A stretch of 64,000 nucleotides of DNA from Rhodovulum sp. PH10 (GCF_000293785.1 NZ_AKZI01000007.1:1-64000); one strand, 5' to 3'. Counted from the stretch's first letter, positions 27,659 to 36,195 are shown. Translations and numbers: made by a program. The notes: generated from the sequence alone by a model not told the origin.

Positions 27659-28798
27659 ATGGGACCGCCGTTCTCCTCCGCGTTCCTGTTGCCGGTGCTG
27701 GCGGCGATGTCCGCCGGCGAGGCGACCGCCGCCTTTCTGCGCGAGCTCGCCGCCACCTCCGGCACCGCCCGCCGGCCGATGCCGGAGCTGCCCGACTGGG
27801 CGAGCCCCAACCGCGTGACGCTCGACCTGCCGTCGCTGCGGCTGCGTGATTTCTCGCAAGGCGCGTCCGGCCGGCCGACGGTGATTTGTGCGCCTTATGC
27901 GCTGCACGCCGGCACCGTCGCCGATTTCGCCCCGGGCCATAGTCTGGTCCAATCCTTGCGCGGCGCCGGGCGCAAAAACCTGCATGTCGTCGAGTGGCGC
28001 TCGGCGACGCCGTCGATGCGTCTCTTCTCCACCGACACCCTGCTCGCCGACCTCAATGTGGCGATCGACGAATTCGGCGAGCCGGTCGATCTGGTCGGGC
28101 TGTGCCAGGGCGGCTGGATGGCGCTCCTTTACGCGGCCCGCTTCCCCGAAAAGGTGCGGCGGCTGGTGATCGCCGGCGCGCCGCTCGACCTCACGGCCGG
28201 CGAGTCCGCGCTGTCGCAGGTCGCCAGGCGCACCCCGGTCTCGACCTTCGTCGAGCTGTTGCGGCTCGGCGGCGGGCGGTTGCTCGGGCAGATGGTGCTC
28301 GGCCTGTGGGGGCCGGCGCCGACGCCCACCGAGGCGCTGGAGCGCGACCTGCAGCTGCCGCCCGGCGACGAGCCGGTCCCGCTCGCCCCCCTCCTGCTCG
28401 CCCCGGAGGCGGAGGCGCTGCTGCGCCGCTTCCAGGACTGGTACGAGGTCACCGTCGACCTTCCCGGCGTGTACTATCTCGAGGTCGTCGAGTGGCTGTA
28501 CAAGGAGAACCGCCTCGCCGAGAGCCGGTTCGTCGCGCTCGGCCGGCGGATCGATCTCGCGGCGGTGCGCCTGCCGGTGCTGCTGCTCGCCGGCGCCGAC
28601 GACACCGTGGTGGTGCCGGCGCAAGTCTTCGCGATCGCCGGCAAGCTCGGCACGCCGGCGGAGGATCGCGCCATGCTGGTCGCGCCCGCGAGCCATCTCG
28701 GCCTGTTCATGGGACGGCGCACGCTCGCCGAGACGTGGCCGCAGGTGACCGCCTGGCTCGACCGGCCGGAGACGCCCGAGACCGCCCCCGCCCCGTGA
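27659..28798 (+). CDS. PHA-synthase-like alpha/beta hydrolase
   Basis: A 379-residue protein with the alpha/beta fold of polyhydroxyalkanoate synthases. The nucleophile elbow is GLCQGG with Cys149, the G-x-C-x-G-G lipase-like box of PhaC rather than the serine of ordinary lipases; the acid and histidine are in LLAGADDTVVV and ASHLGLFMG. Strand-loop segments TVICAPYALHAGTVADFAPGHS and HVVEWRSATPSMR are also PhaC-like. Its length is near class III PhaC, but no PhaE or granule protein is adjacent. It may polymerise, depolymerise or transfer hydroxyacyl groups. The ATG at 27659 follows a gaggtgaccc ribosome-binding region. Confidence 0.75.
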   Translation: MGPPFSSAFLLPVLAAMSAGEATAAFLRELAATSGTARRPMPELPDWASPNRVTLDLPSLRLRDFSQGASGRPTVICAPYALHAGTVADFAPGHSLVQSLRGAGRKNLHVVEWRSATPSMRLFSTDTLLADLNVAIDEFGEPVDLVGLCQGGWMALLYAARFPEKVRRLVIAGAPLDLTAGESALSQVARRTPVSTFVELLRLGGGRLLGQMVLGLWGPAPTPTEALERDLQLPPGDEPVPLAPLLLAPEAEALLRRFQDWYEVTVDLPGVYYLEVVEWLYKENRLAESRFVALGRRIDLAAVRLPVLLLAGADDTVVVPAQVFAIAGKLGTPAEDRAMLVAPASHLGLFMGRRTLAETWPQVTAWLDRPETPETAPAP

Positions 28799-29007
28799 CC
28801 CGGCCCGGCGGCCCGGGCCTGTCCCTGGGCCCCTCCCTGGGCCTCCCCTCGGCCTCCCCTCGGCCCGCCCCCCAGGCTCGCCGGGACCGCCCGCACGCCG
28901 CGGGGCGCATGCCGCACGTCGCCGGATGCCCCGATCACGGCTCCGACACTGCGCCACGCACCGGTGGCGGCGGCGAAAAGGCCTTCCTATATCCAGGGCC
29001 CCGGTCG

Positions 29008-30396
29008 ATGGATGCCATGGACGATCTCGAGAAAAACCGTTTCACCGCCCGAGCCCGCCGCTATGCGCGGGTCGGCGCCAATGTGGGCGGCGTCGCCGCC
29101 CGGATGGCCGCGACGCGCCTGATGGGCGCGAGCGACCGCGAGGCGAGCGCGGTCGAGCTCGCCGCCGCCCTCGGCAATCTCAAGGGCCCGATCATGAAGG
29201 TCGCCCAGCTGATGGCGACCATCCCGGACCTCTTGCCGCCCGAATACACCGCCGAGCTCGCCAAGCTGCAGAACGAGGCTCCGCCGATGGGCTGGGCGTT
29301 CGTCAAGCGGCGCATGCAGGCCGAGCTCGGCGCCGCGTGGGAGCAAAAATTCGCGAGCTTCGAGCACCATCCGGCCGCCGCCGCCTCGCTCGGCCAGGTG
29401 CATCGTGCGAAAGCCCATTCCGGCGCGGCGCTGGCCTGCAAGCTCCAATATGCCGACATGCAGTCGGCGGTGGAGGCCGACCTGCAGCAGCTCGGCTGGC
29501 TGTTCGCGATCCACCGGCGGATGGACCCGGCGATCGACACCAGCGAGATGCTGAAGGAGATCGCGTCGCGGGTGCGCGAGGAGCTGGACTACGAGCGCGA
29601 GGCCAAGCACGTCGCGCTCTACCGGACCGTGCTCGCCGACGCGCCCGAGATCCGCGTGCCGAACGTGTGGCCGGAGCTGTCGACCAAGCGGCTGATCACG
29701 CTCGACTGGCTCGAGGGGCGCAAGCTGCTCGAGTTCAAGAGCGCCGACATCGAGGTGCGCAACCGCCTCACCGCCGCGCTCTACCGCGCCTGGTGGTACC
29801 CGTTCAGCCGGTTCGGCGTGATCCACGGCGACCCGCATCTCGGCAACTACACCGCGTTCGCGGGCGACGACGGGGCGCCGGCCGGCATCAATTTGCTCGA
29901 TTACGGCTGCATCCGCATCTTCCCGCCGGGCTTCGTCAGCGGCGTGGTCGACCTCTATCACGGCCTCCTGAAGAACGACCGCGACCTGATCGTCCAGGGC
30001 TACGAGGCGTGGGGCTTTCGCGGGCTCACCAACGAGCTGATCGACGTCCTGAACATCTGGGCGCGGTTCATCTTCGGTCCGGTGATGGAGGACCGCGTGC
30101 GCACCATCGCCGACGGGGTGAAGCCGGCCGAGTACGGCCGCCGCGAGGCGTTCGTGGTGCATCAGGCGCTGAAGGAGAAGGGCCCGGTCACGATCCCGCA
30201 GGAGTTCGTGTTCATGGACCGGGCGGCGATCGGCCTCGGCGGGGTGTTTTTGCACCTCCAGGCCAAGCTCAACTTCCACAATTTGTTCAACGAGGCGATC
30301 GAGCACTTCGCGGTCGAGGAGCTGGCCGAGCGCCAGCGGGCGGCACTCGCCGGTGTCGGCCTCAAGCCGCCGGTGCCTTCGGTGCGGCAATCGTGA
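29008..30396 (+). CDS. ABC1/UbiB-family atypical kinase
   Basis: A 462-residue member of the ABC1/ADCK/UbiB family, ATPases that support coenzyme Q or other isoprenoid lipid biosynthesis. Motifs: the KxGQ-type segment as LKGPIMKVAQLMA (lysine retained, GQ replaced by AQ), ASLGQVHRA, the ATP-binding LACKLQYADM, the ELDYEREAKH segment, VIHGDPHLGNY (catalytic loop) and LLDYGCIR (DFG-like). No transmembrane tail is obvious. ATG 29008 is followed by a second in-frame ATG at 29017. It is 209 bases downstream of the PHA-synthase-like gene and could be cotranscribed. Confidence 0.85.
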   Translation: MDAMDDLEKNRFTARARRYARVGANVGGVAARMAATRLMGASDREASAVELAAALGNLKGPIMKVAQLMATIPDLLPPEYTAELAKLQNEAPPMGWAFVKRRMQAELGAAWEQKFASFEHHPAAAASLGQVHRAKAHSGAALACKLQYADMQSAVEADLQQLGWLFAIHRRMDPAIDTSEMLKEIASRVREELDYEREAKHVALYRTVLADAPEIRVPNVWPELSTKRLITLDWLEGRKLLEFKSADIEVRNRLTAALYRAWWYPFSRFGVIHGDPHLGNYTAFAGDDGAPAGINLLDYGCIRIFPPGFVSGVVDLYHGLLKNDRDLIVQGYEAWGFRGLTNELIDVLNIWARFIFGPVMEDRVRTIADGVKPAEYGRREAFVVHQALKEKGPVTIPQEFVFMDRAAIGLGGVFLHLQAKLNFHNLFNEAIEHFAVEELAERQRAALAGVGLKPPVPSVRQS

Positions 30397-30499
30397 GCGC
30401 AGCCGGGCCGGGCGCCGTACGGGTACCCGGACCACCGGCAGCCGGATAAGCAATCCCCCGCCTTGTACCTGTAGTGCCGGAGACATAGCATCGCCGGCC

Positions 30500-31105
30500 A
30501 TGGCCGATCTTCTCGCTCCGACAGCCGCCCGTGCCGCGCCCGATCCGGTGGTCGCCGCGCCGGCTGAGCCGCCGGCTCCCGTGGCCGCCCTGAGCGGCGC
30601 CACGACGGCCGAGATCCAGCGCGTGCTCGCCGCCTTCGCCGAGCGGCGCCGCCGCGAAGGCTTTCGGATCGCCGGCGTGGTGGAGGAATCGGAAGGCTGC
30701 GCGGAAGGCTGCGAACGCCTGACGCTGCGCTGCCTCACCACCGGCGAGCGGGTGTCGATCAGCCAGAATCTCGGCCGAGAATCGACCGCCTGCAATCTCG
30801 ATTCCTCCGGCCTCGCCGCCGCCTGCGGGCTGGTGCAAGCCGCGATCGCGGCGGGCGCCGATCTCGTGATCCTCTCGAAGTTCGGAAAGATCGAGGCGGA
30901 CCGCCACGGCCTCACCGAGGCGTTTCAGGCGGCAATCGCCGCCGAGCTGCCGGTGGTGACCTCGGTCGCCCCCACGCTCGCCGAGCCGTGGGACGCCTTT
31001 GCCGGGCCGCTCGCGGTGGCGGTTTCGGCCGACGACGCCGCGCTCGAGGCGTGGTGGGACGCGCTTCGCGCCGCCGCGGGCTCGCCCCCGCCCGCGGTCG
31101 TCTGA
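30500..31105 (+). CDS. DUF2478 domain protein
   Basis: A 201-residue protein whose C-terminal 140 residues match DUF2478, a P-loop-like domain lacking a clear Walker A, often encoded near molybdate transport genes. Diagnostic segments: REGFRIAGVVEES, RESTACNLDSSGLAAACGLVQAAI, and ADLVILSKFGKIEADRHGLTEAFQAAIAAELPVVTSV. An N-terminal alanine/proline-rich stretch of about 40 residues precedes it. It is convergent with the ABC importer (20 bases between stops), and its usual association with molybdenum fits the island that follows. Confidence 0.75.
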   Translation: MADLLAPTAARAAPDPVVAAPAEPPAPVAALSGATTAEIQRVLAAFAERRRREGFRIAGVVEESEGCAEGCERLTLRCLTTGERVSISQNLGRESTACNLDSSGLAAACGLVQAAIAAGADLVILSKFGKIEADRHGLTEAFQAAIAAELPVVTSVAPTLAEPWDAFAGPLAVAVSADDAALEAWWDALRAAAGSPPPAVV

Positions 31106-31124
31106 CCGATCGTCGTCTGACCGA

Positions 31125-31925
31125 TCACCCGGCTGCGCCCGACACGCAGTCCGGCACCGCCGGCATCTCCGCATACCCCTCTTCCACCGGCGTCGCCGCC
31201 GGCGGGCGGCCGGAAAGCATCAGCGCGCCGCTCACCTCCGGACGATCGAGCAGCGCCGCCGCGGCCATGTGGATTCTTGCCGGATCGACGACCGGCACGG
31301 TGCGCGCCTCGTGGACGATCTTTGCCGGACGCGGCGACAGCACCACCAGGCGATCGGCGAGCCGCACCGCCTCGGTCACGTCGTGGGTGACGAACAGCAC
31401 GGCGCGCCGCGTGCTCTCGACCGTCTCGCGCACGAGGTCCTGAAGATCGCGGCGAAGCCCGATGTCGAGCGCGGCGAACGGCTCGTCCATCAGCACGAGG
31501 TCGGGCTCGACCACGAGCGCGCGGGCGATCGCCACCCGGCTCTGCATGCCGCCCGACAGCGCGAGGGGCCGCTTCTCCATGTCCGCCGCCGCAAAGCCGA
31601 AGCGCGCGAGCAGCGCTTTTGCGCACGCGTCCCGCTCGGCCGGGGGCACCCCACGGGCGGCGAGCGCGAAGGCGACGTTCTCACGGGCACTCGACCAGGG
31701 CAGCAAGCGCGGCTCCTGAAACACCACGGCGGTGCGTGAAAAACCGTTGGCGACCCGCCCGGCATCCGGCCGCAACAGCCCGGCGGCGAGCCGCAGCAGC
31801 GTGGTCTTGCCGCAGCCGGAGCGGCCGAGCAGCACCACCACCTCGCCCGGCAAAACCTCGAGCGAGAAATTTTTCAGCACCGGCCCGTCGCCGAAGCCGA
31901 GCGAGATCTTGTCGAAGCGCAGCAT
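31125..31925 (-). CDS. ABC importer ATPase, NitT/TauT type
   Basis: A 266-residue ATPase of an importer: Walker A GRSGCGKTT, Q-loop VVFQEPRLLPW, signature LSGGMQSR, Walker B LVLMDEPFAALD and H-loop VTHDVTEA. It belongs to the SsuB/TauB/NitT group and lacks the C-terminal TOBE domain of ModC-type ATPases. The ATG at 31925 lies two bases from the permease stop; the open frame upstream overlaps the permease and is discarded. It is the last gene of the importer operon. The substrate is not determined; its place among molybdenum genes suggests an oxyanion such as molybdate or tungstate. Confidence 0.85.
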   Translation of the reverse strand: MLRFDKISLGFGDGPVLKNFSLEVLPGEVVVLLGRSGCGKTTLLRLAAGLLRPDAGRVANGFSRTAVVFQEPRLLPWSSARENVAFALAARGVPPAERDACAKALLARFGFAAADMEKRPLALSGGMQSRVAIARALVVEPDLVLMDEPFAALDIGLRRDLQDLVRETVESTRRAVLFVTHDVTEAVRLADRLVVLSPRPAKIVHEARTVPVVDPARIHMAAAALLDRPEVSGALMLSGRPPAATPVEEGYAEMPAVPDCVSGAAG

Positions 31926-31926
31926 C

Positions 31927-32733
31927 TCAGCCCGCCCCGACCGGACGGGCCGCAGCCGGCCGTGACGCTCCCTCGCCGCGCTCGGCGAGCCGGCGGCGGA
32001 TCGGCGACAGCAAAATCCCGTCGAACACCAGGAGCAGCAGCACGACCAATAGGATCCATGCCATCGTCTCGGGCAGATCGAGATGGGCGCGCGCCTCCGC
32101 AATCGCCCCGCCGATCCCGGTGCCGCCGCCCAACACTTCCGCCATTACCGAGACCTTCCAGGCGAAGGCGAGCGCGGTCGCGAGCGCCGGCAAGAGGTGA
32201 TCGAGCAGCTGCGGCAGCAGCAGCGCCCGCAACCTCAGCATTGGCGGCGCGCCATAGACCCGCGCCATTTCCGAGAGCTTCGGATCGCGGGCGCAAACGC
32301 CCTGGGCGGCGCCCGCGAACACGATCGGCATCGCCGTCACCAGCACCGTGAACGCGGGCGCCCCACCCTGTGGTCCGAACCACAGGAGCGCGAGCACCAC
32401 CCAGGCGATCGGCGGCACGCCGAGCGTGATGGTCATCACCGGCCGCAGCGCCGCCCCGACCGGCCAAGACAGCCCGGCGAGCACGCCGAGCGCGGTGCCG
32501 AGCACGGCACCCGCCAAAAAACCGCCGAGGGCGTTGGCGACCGTCACCCGCAGCGCCGGCAGCGCGATGCCGTCGGCAAAGAGGCGGATCAGCGTGTCCG
32601 CCGCCTCGACCGGCGAGGGCAGCACGAACGGGCCGAACGCGCGGTGTCCCGCCTCCCAGGCGAGCGCCAGCGCGGCGAGCCCGGCGAGGCCGAGCAAGAG
32701 GCGGGCGACACGAGCGAGGCGGGACGGCGTCAC
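31927..32733 (-). CDS. ABC importer permease, NitT/TauT type
   Basis: A 268-residue inner-membrane protein with about six helices. The EAA-type cytoplasmic loop is visible as MARVYGAPPMLRLRALLLPQLLDHLLPALATALAFAWKVSVMAE, which docks on the ATPase; SPVEAADTLIRLF near the N-terminus is typical of SsuC/TauC permeases. It lies between the ATPase (one base gap) and the binding-protein gene (13 bases), a standard SBP-permease-ATPase operon. Confidence 0.88.
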   Translation of the reverse strand: MTPSRLARVARLLLGLAGLAALALAWEAGHRAFGPFVLPSPVEAADTLIRLFADGIALPALRVTVANALGGFLAGAVLGTALGVLAGLSWPVGAALRPVMTITLGVPPIAWVVLALLWFGPQGGAPAFTVLVTAMPIVFAGAAQGVCARDPKLSEMARVYGAPPMLRLRALLLPQLLDHLLPALATALAFAWKVSVMAEVLGGGTGIGGAIAEARAHLDLPETMAWILLVVLLLLVFDGILLSPIRRRLAERGEGASRPAAARPVGAG

Positions 32734-32746
32734 GGGCGAAAAGCCG

Positions 32747-33733
32747 TCACAGATCGAGATAGTAGGCGTCGGGCGGCAGCTTGCCGCCGAGCGCGGCGGG
32801 CTGCAGATCGAGAATGGCGCCGTAGAAGGTCTCGAGCTCCGGCTTCATCGCCTTGGCCGACACCACGTCGATGTGGAAATGGTCGAGCGAGGCGACGAAC
32901 ACCGGCTGCTTGATGCCCATCTTCGCCTCGGCGAGTTTTGCCGCCTCCTGCCGGTTCGCCAGCACCCAGTCCTTTGCCGGTGCGAGGCCGGCACGCAGCG
33001 CGGCCAAAATCTCGGGCGACTCGTCGATCAGATCCTGGTGCAGCGCCACCACCGCCATCGGGATGCGCGGCTTGCCGAAATGCTTGCCCCACATCTCCTG
33101 CAGCGAAACGACGCGGCGCAGCGTGCGGCCCTCCTTCTCGGCCAGCATGATCGCCGCGGTGGCGGAGGGCTCGTGCAGGATCGCCGTCTGGGCGCGCCCG
33201 GAGGCGACCATCTGCGCCGCCTCCATCGCATTGCGGACATAGGTGATGGTCATGTCGGTGTCGGGGTCGAGCCCCTCGCGCTTGGCGATCGCGCGGAAGG
33301 TGAGGTCCGGCATGTCGTTGCGGAAGAAGCCGACCAGCGCCTTGCCGCGCAGGTCGGCAAAGCTCTTCACCGTGTCGTCGGCCGAGACGATCGACAGATG
33401 GCCCATGCTGATCACCGCGAGGGCGCGCATCGGCATGCCGCGATTGACGAGGTTCGCCGGCACGTGGCTCGGCGTGGTGATCAGGCGCGAGCGGCCCGAC
33501 ACCAGCCCGGCGCGCAGCTCGTCGGTGTCACGCCACAGGCGGAAGGTCGCGCCGGGCGCGGCGGCCGAAAGGCCGCCATTGTCGAGCAGCCGCACCAGCA
33601 CGATGCTGGCGGCGTTCGGGGCGCACAGGATGTCGAGATTTCGGGCGGGCTCCGCCAGCAGGGGCGAGCCGAGCGCGGCGGCCGCGCCACCGGCGAGAAG
33701 ACCTTCGAGGAGGGTGCGTCGGGAAAGGATCAT
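32747..33733 (-). CDS. ABC importer substrate-binding protein, NMT1/TauA-like
   Basis: A 328-residue periplasmic binding protein. The N-terminus MILSRRTLLEGLLAGGAAAALGS contains a twin-arginine-like SRRTLL motif, suggesting Tat export as a folded protein. The core has NMT1/TauA-like segments: LDILCAPNAASIVLVRLL, VKSFADLRGKALVGFF, ITYVRNAMEAAQMVASGRAQTAILHEPSA. No amino acid pattern of ModA (TSG/ASS oxyanion loop) is obvious, so a molybdate role rests on context only. It is the first gene of the operon, behind the palindromic region at 33741-33786 shared in part with the mop/modD promoter. Confidence 0.82.
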   Translation of the reverse strand: MILSRRTLLEGLLAGGAAAALGSPLLAEPARNLDILCAPNAASIVLVRLLDNGGLSAAAPGATFRLWRDTDELRAGLVSGRSRLITTPSHVPANLVNRGMPMRALAVISMGHLSIVSADDTVKSFADLRGKALVGFFRNDMPDLTFRAIAKREGLDPDTDMTITYVRNAMEAAQMVASGRAQTAILHEPSATAAIMLAEKEGRTLRRVVSLQEMWGKHFGKPRIPMAVVALHQDLIDESPEILAALRAGLAPAKDWVLANRQEAAKLAEAKMGIKQPVFVASLDHFHIDVVSAKAMKPELETFYGAILDLQPAALGGKLPPDAYYLDL

Positions 33734-33740
33734 GGAACGT

Positions 33741-33786
33741 CTCGTCGCGAGAAAAGGGGCGACGAGTTATATACACCATGATACAG
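33741..33786. promoter_or_regulatory. Operator/promoter region of the ABC importer operon
   Basis: Eight bases upstream of the binding-protein start is an inverted repeat ctcgtcgc/gcgacgag (33741-33748 and 33759-33766), followed by gacgagt-tatata (33761-33773) and gatacag (33780-33786). The order gacgagt, tatata, cac, gatac recurs in the mop/modD intergenic region at 34156-34184, and gatacag recurs in front of yqeB. This implies a shared regulator, plausibly the ModE-like protein of this island. Confidence 0.55.
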
Positions 33787-33897
33787 GTTTGACCATCGCT
33801 TCCCGCCACCTCGGTGTTTCGCGCGCAGAGGCACGAGACACGGGACACGCGGGGGGCGCCCGCGTGTCCCGCGCGGCGCCTCAGGGTCTGCGCGTCG

Positions 33898-34101
33898 TCA
33901 CACGCCGACCATCACGTCCGAGGCCTTGATGACCGCGTATGCGGTCTGGCCGACCTTCAAGCCCAGCTCGTCGACCGCCTCGTTGGTGATCGAGGAGGTG
34001 ATGACGGCGCCACCGATGTCGATCCGCACATGGGAGGTGGTGGCGCCCTTGTGCACCTCGAGCACCTTTCCCTCGATCACGTTGCGCGCGGAAATCTTCA
34101 T
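33898..34101 (-). CDS. mop: Molbindin Mop
   Basis: A 67-residue single-domain TOBE protein (MKISARNVIEGKVLEVHKGATTSHVRIDIGGAVITSSITNEAVDELGLKVG in segments; ends AVIKASDVMVGV). This is the classic molbindin that assembles as a hexamer and binds molybdate or tungstate for storage and buffering in the cytosol. The SARN and AVIKASDVMV signatures are diagnostic. It is divergent from modD across a 124-base promoter region containing palindromes. Confidence 0.92.
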   Translation of the reverse strand: MKISARNVIEGKVLEVHKGATTSHVRIDIGGAVITSSITNEAVDELGLKVGQTAYAVIKASDVMVGV

Positions 34102-34155
34102 GGGCTCTCCTTCCGAGTCCCGCCGCCGGCACTGCGCCGGAGGCTTCCATGATGT

Positions 34156-34188
34156 GACGAGTCGTATATAGCACGTCGCGATACGTGC
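34156..34188. promoter_or_regulatory. Palindromic region between mop and modD
   Basis: Contains gacgagt (34156-34162), tatata (34165-34170), gatac (34180-34184) and a perfect inverted repeat gcacgt-cgcgat-acgtgc (34171-34188). Its element order resembles the region upstream of the ABC importer at 33761-33784. It sits between the two divergent molybdenum genes, where a ModE-type operator would be expected. A similarity by eye, not a computed motif. Confidence 0.5.
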
Positions 34189-34225
34189 AGTCGCCCCGAC
34201 CCTCGATACCTCTGACGGAGGTTTC

Positions 34226-35125
34226 ATGCTCCCGTTTCTCACCGATTCCGCCCTCGATGCCCTGCTCGCCGACGACGTGCCGCTCGGCGATCTCACCACC
34301 CACGCGCTGGGCATCGGCGAGATGTCGGGCCGCATGACGTTCGATGCGCGGGCGCCGATGGTGCTGGCCGGCGCGGAGGACGCCGGGCGGCTTTTGGCGC
34401 GGGCGGGCTGCACGGTCGAGCTGTGGGCCTCCTCCGGCACGGCGCTGAAGGCGGGCGACGCGATCCTGTCGGCGCGCGGCACCGCGCTGTCGCTCCATCG
34501 CGGCTGGAAGGTCGCGCAGACGCTGATCGAGATCGCCTCCGGCATCGCCAGCGTGACCCGCGGCATCGTCGAGGCGGCGCGCGCGGTCGCGCCCGACGTC
34601 GCGGTCGCCTGCACGCGAAAGACGGTGCCTGGCGCAAAAGCGCTGTCGATCGGTGCGATCCTCGCCGGCGGCGCGGTGCCGCACCGGCTCGGCCTGTCGG
34701 AGACGGTGCTGGTGTTCGAGGAGCATCGCCGCTTTCTCGGCGACCTGTCGCCCGCCGCGGCGGTGGCGCAGCTGCATCGCGCGGTGCCGGAGAAGAAGGT
34801 GGTGGTCGAGGTCGCCGACGTCGCCGAAGGGCTTCTTTGGGCCGAGGCCGGCGCCGACGTGATCCAGGCGGAAAAATTCTCGCCGGAGGACATCGCCGCG
34901 CTGGTCGGCGCGCTGCGCGAGAAGGGGCTTTCCACGGTGGTCGCCGCGGCGGGTGGGATCAATCCCGACAATGCCGCGGATTATGCCGCGTCCGGCGCCC
35001 GCGTGCTGGTGACGTCGGCGCCCTACACGGCAAAGCCGCGCGACGTGCAGGTGCGCATCGCGCCGTTCGAGACCACCGCGCCGATCGGCTTCTTCGAGCG
35101 CGACAAGAAACCGGCGCAGGGCTGA
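34226..35125 (+). CDS. modD: ModD, NadC-like molybdenum-associated protein
   Basis: A 299-residue homologue of nicotinate-nucleotide pyrophosphorylase (NadC/QPRTase) belonging to the ModD family found with molybdate transporters. Motifs: LLADDVPLGDLTTHALGIG, ARAPMVLAGAEDAGRLLARAG, QTLIEIASGIASVTRGIVEAAR, VACTRKTVPGAKALSIGAILAGGAVPHRLGLSETVLVFEEH, and VAAAGGINPDNAADYAASGARVLVTSAPY. The ModD role is not biochemically settled. It faces mop and precedes the free TOBE gene by 140 bases. Confidence 0.85.
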   Translation: MLPFLTDSALDALLADDVPLGDLTTHALGIGEMSGRMTFDARAPMVLAGAEDAGRLLARAGCTVELWASSGTALKAGDAILSARGTALSLHRGWKVAQTLIEIASGIASVTRGIVEAARAVAPDVAVACTRKTVPGAKALSIGAILAGGAVPHRLGLSETVLVFEEHRRFLGDLSPAAAVAQLHRAVPEKKVVVEVADVAEGLLWAEAGADVIQAEKFSPEDIAALVGALREKGLSTVVAAAGGINPDNAADYAASGARVLVTSAPYTAKPRDVQVRIAPFETTAPIGFFERDKKPAQG

Positions 35126-35265
35126 AGATCGCCCGCGGCCTCCGTTGCCGGTCCGCCCCGTCGCCCGGCCCATCGTCGCCGGTCCCCGGATACGTGATTG
35201 TCGGGATCGCGTCGGGCGACACCGGAGGTCGCGGCGGTGGCGCGTTTCTGGCATGGTGGCGCGCC

Positions 35266-35754
35266 ATGTCGCCCGACTCCGCCCCGTCTCAGACCAGCCC
35301 TGTCGCCTTCTCGACCACGCTGCACGCGCGGGTGCTGCGCCACGACCCCGACTGGGGCATGTCGACGCTCTATTTCGGCGACGGCGAATTGCGGGTGCCG
35401 ATGGTGGCGGGGCCGATCGATTCCGGCGTCGCGGTGACGATCGACGCGCGCGACGTGTCGGTGGCGCTGTCGCGGCCGATGGACGTGTCGATCACCAATC
35501 GCCTGCCCGGGACCATCGTCGAGGTGGTGCATCTCGACGCGCCGTTCGCGCGCGTGCGGTTCGACCTCGGCACGACGCTGCTCGATGCGCTGGTGACCTG
35601 GGAATCGGTCGAGCGCCTCGCGCTCGAGCCCGGCCTGCGGGCCTGGGCGATGATCAAGTCCGTTGCGATCGGGAACGCGGCGGTTCGTCCGTCCGATCTG
35701 CCGACGCCGCGCCGCTGGCCCGTGGTGAGAAATCCGGGTCGAGCGCCGCGGTGA
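35266..35754 (+). CDS. Free-standing ModC-type TOBE (molybdate-binding) domain protein
   Basis: A 162-residue protein that resembles only the C-terminal regulatory part of ModC: a linker strand pair ARVLRHDPDWGMSTLYFGDGELRVP, then VTIDARDVSVALSRP, NRLPGTIVEVV, RVRFDLGTTLLDALVT and LEPGLRAWAMIKSVAI, the usual TOBE end. No ATPase domain precedes it; upstream sequence is non-coding. The last 101 bases overlap, antisense, the 3' end of the ModE-like gene at 35654. It could bind molybdate and act on the TOBE-less ATPase at 31125, or on the TOBE-less ModE-like protein; both are inference. Confidence 0.75.
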   Translation: MSPDSAPSQTSPVAFSTTLHARVLRHDPDWGMSTLYFGDGELRVPMVAGPIDSGVAVTIDARDVSVALSRPMDVSITNRLPGTIVEVVHLDAPFARVRFDLGTTLLDALVTWESVERLALEPGLRAWAMIKSVAIGNAAVRPSDLPTPRRWPVVRNPGRAPR

Positions 35755-36106
35755 GCTCCTCCAGCGTGCGGGCGCCGCTCTTCCTCGCCTGCCGCTCGAG
35801 CGAGCGATAGAGCGCGATCAGCCGCTCGCCGAACGCCGTCAGCTCGGCCCCGCCGCCACGCCGGCCGGGGAACGTCTCCACCACCGGCGTCTCGAAGGTG
35901 TGGTTGAGCGCGTCCACCATCAGCCAGCATTTGCGATAGGACGAGCCGACCGCCCGGCTGGCGCCGAGGATCGAGCGCACCCGGCGGATGGTCTCCAGAA
36001 GCGCGATGTCCTCGGGATCGAGCCGGCCGCCGTTCGCAAAGCCGACGCGCAGCTCGACCGTGGTGGCGAGCGCTTCGACGGGCTCCGGCTTTGCGGTGGC
36101 GGTCAT
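35654..36106 (-). CDS. ModE-type winged-helix regulator lacking the molybdate-binding domain
   Basis: A 150-residue protein equal to the N-terminal DNA-binding part of ModE: RVGFANGGRLDPEDIALLETIRRVRSILGASRAVGSSYRKCWLMVDALNHTF (LysR-like winged helix), ETFPGRRGGGAELTAFGERLIALYRSLERQ (wing and dimerisation helix). The C-terminal di-Mop molybdate-binding domain of full ModE (about 260 residues) is absent. The ATG at 36106 is chosen since the longer frame reads through yqeB. The stop lies inside the convergent TOBE gene. It is the best candidate regulator for the palindromes of this island; how it would sense molybdate is unclear. Confidence 0.82.
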   Translation of the reverse strand: MTATAKPEPVEALATTVELRVGFANGGRLDPEDIALLETIRRVRSILGASRAVGSSYRKCWLMVDALNHTFETPVVETFPGRRGGGAELTAFGERLIALYRSLERQARKSGARTLEELTAALDPDFSPRASGAASADRTDEPPRSRSQRT

Positions 36107-36195
36107 CGTCCAACAAAAGTCCGACGTTGCCTCGGGGGTTTCGAGGCGGAGGGTTTCGCGGCAGCCGCCCGAAGAAGTCGGCCCCGTGCGAAAGA

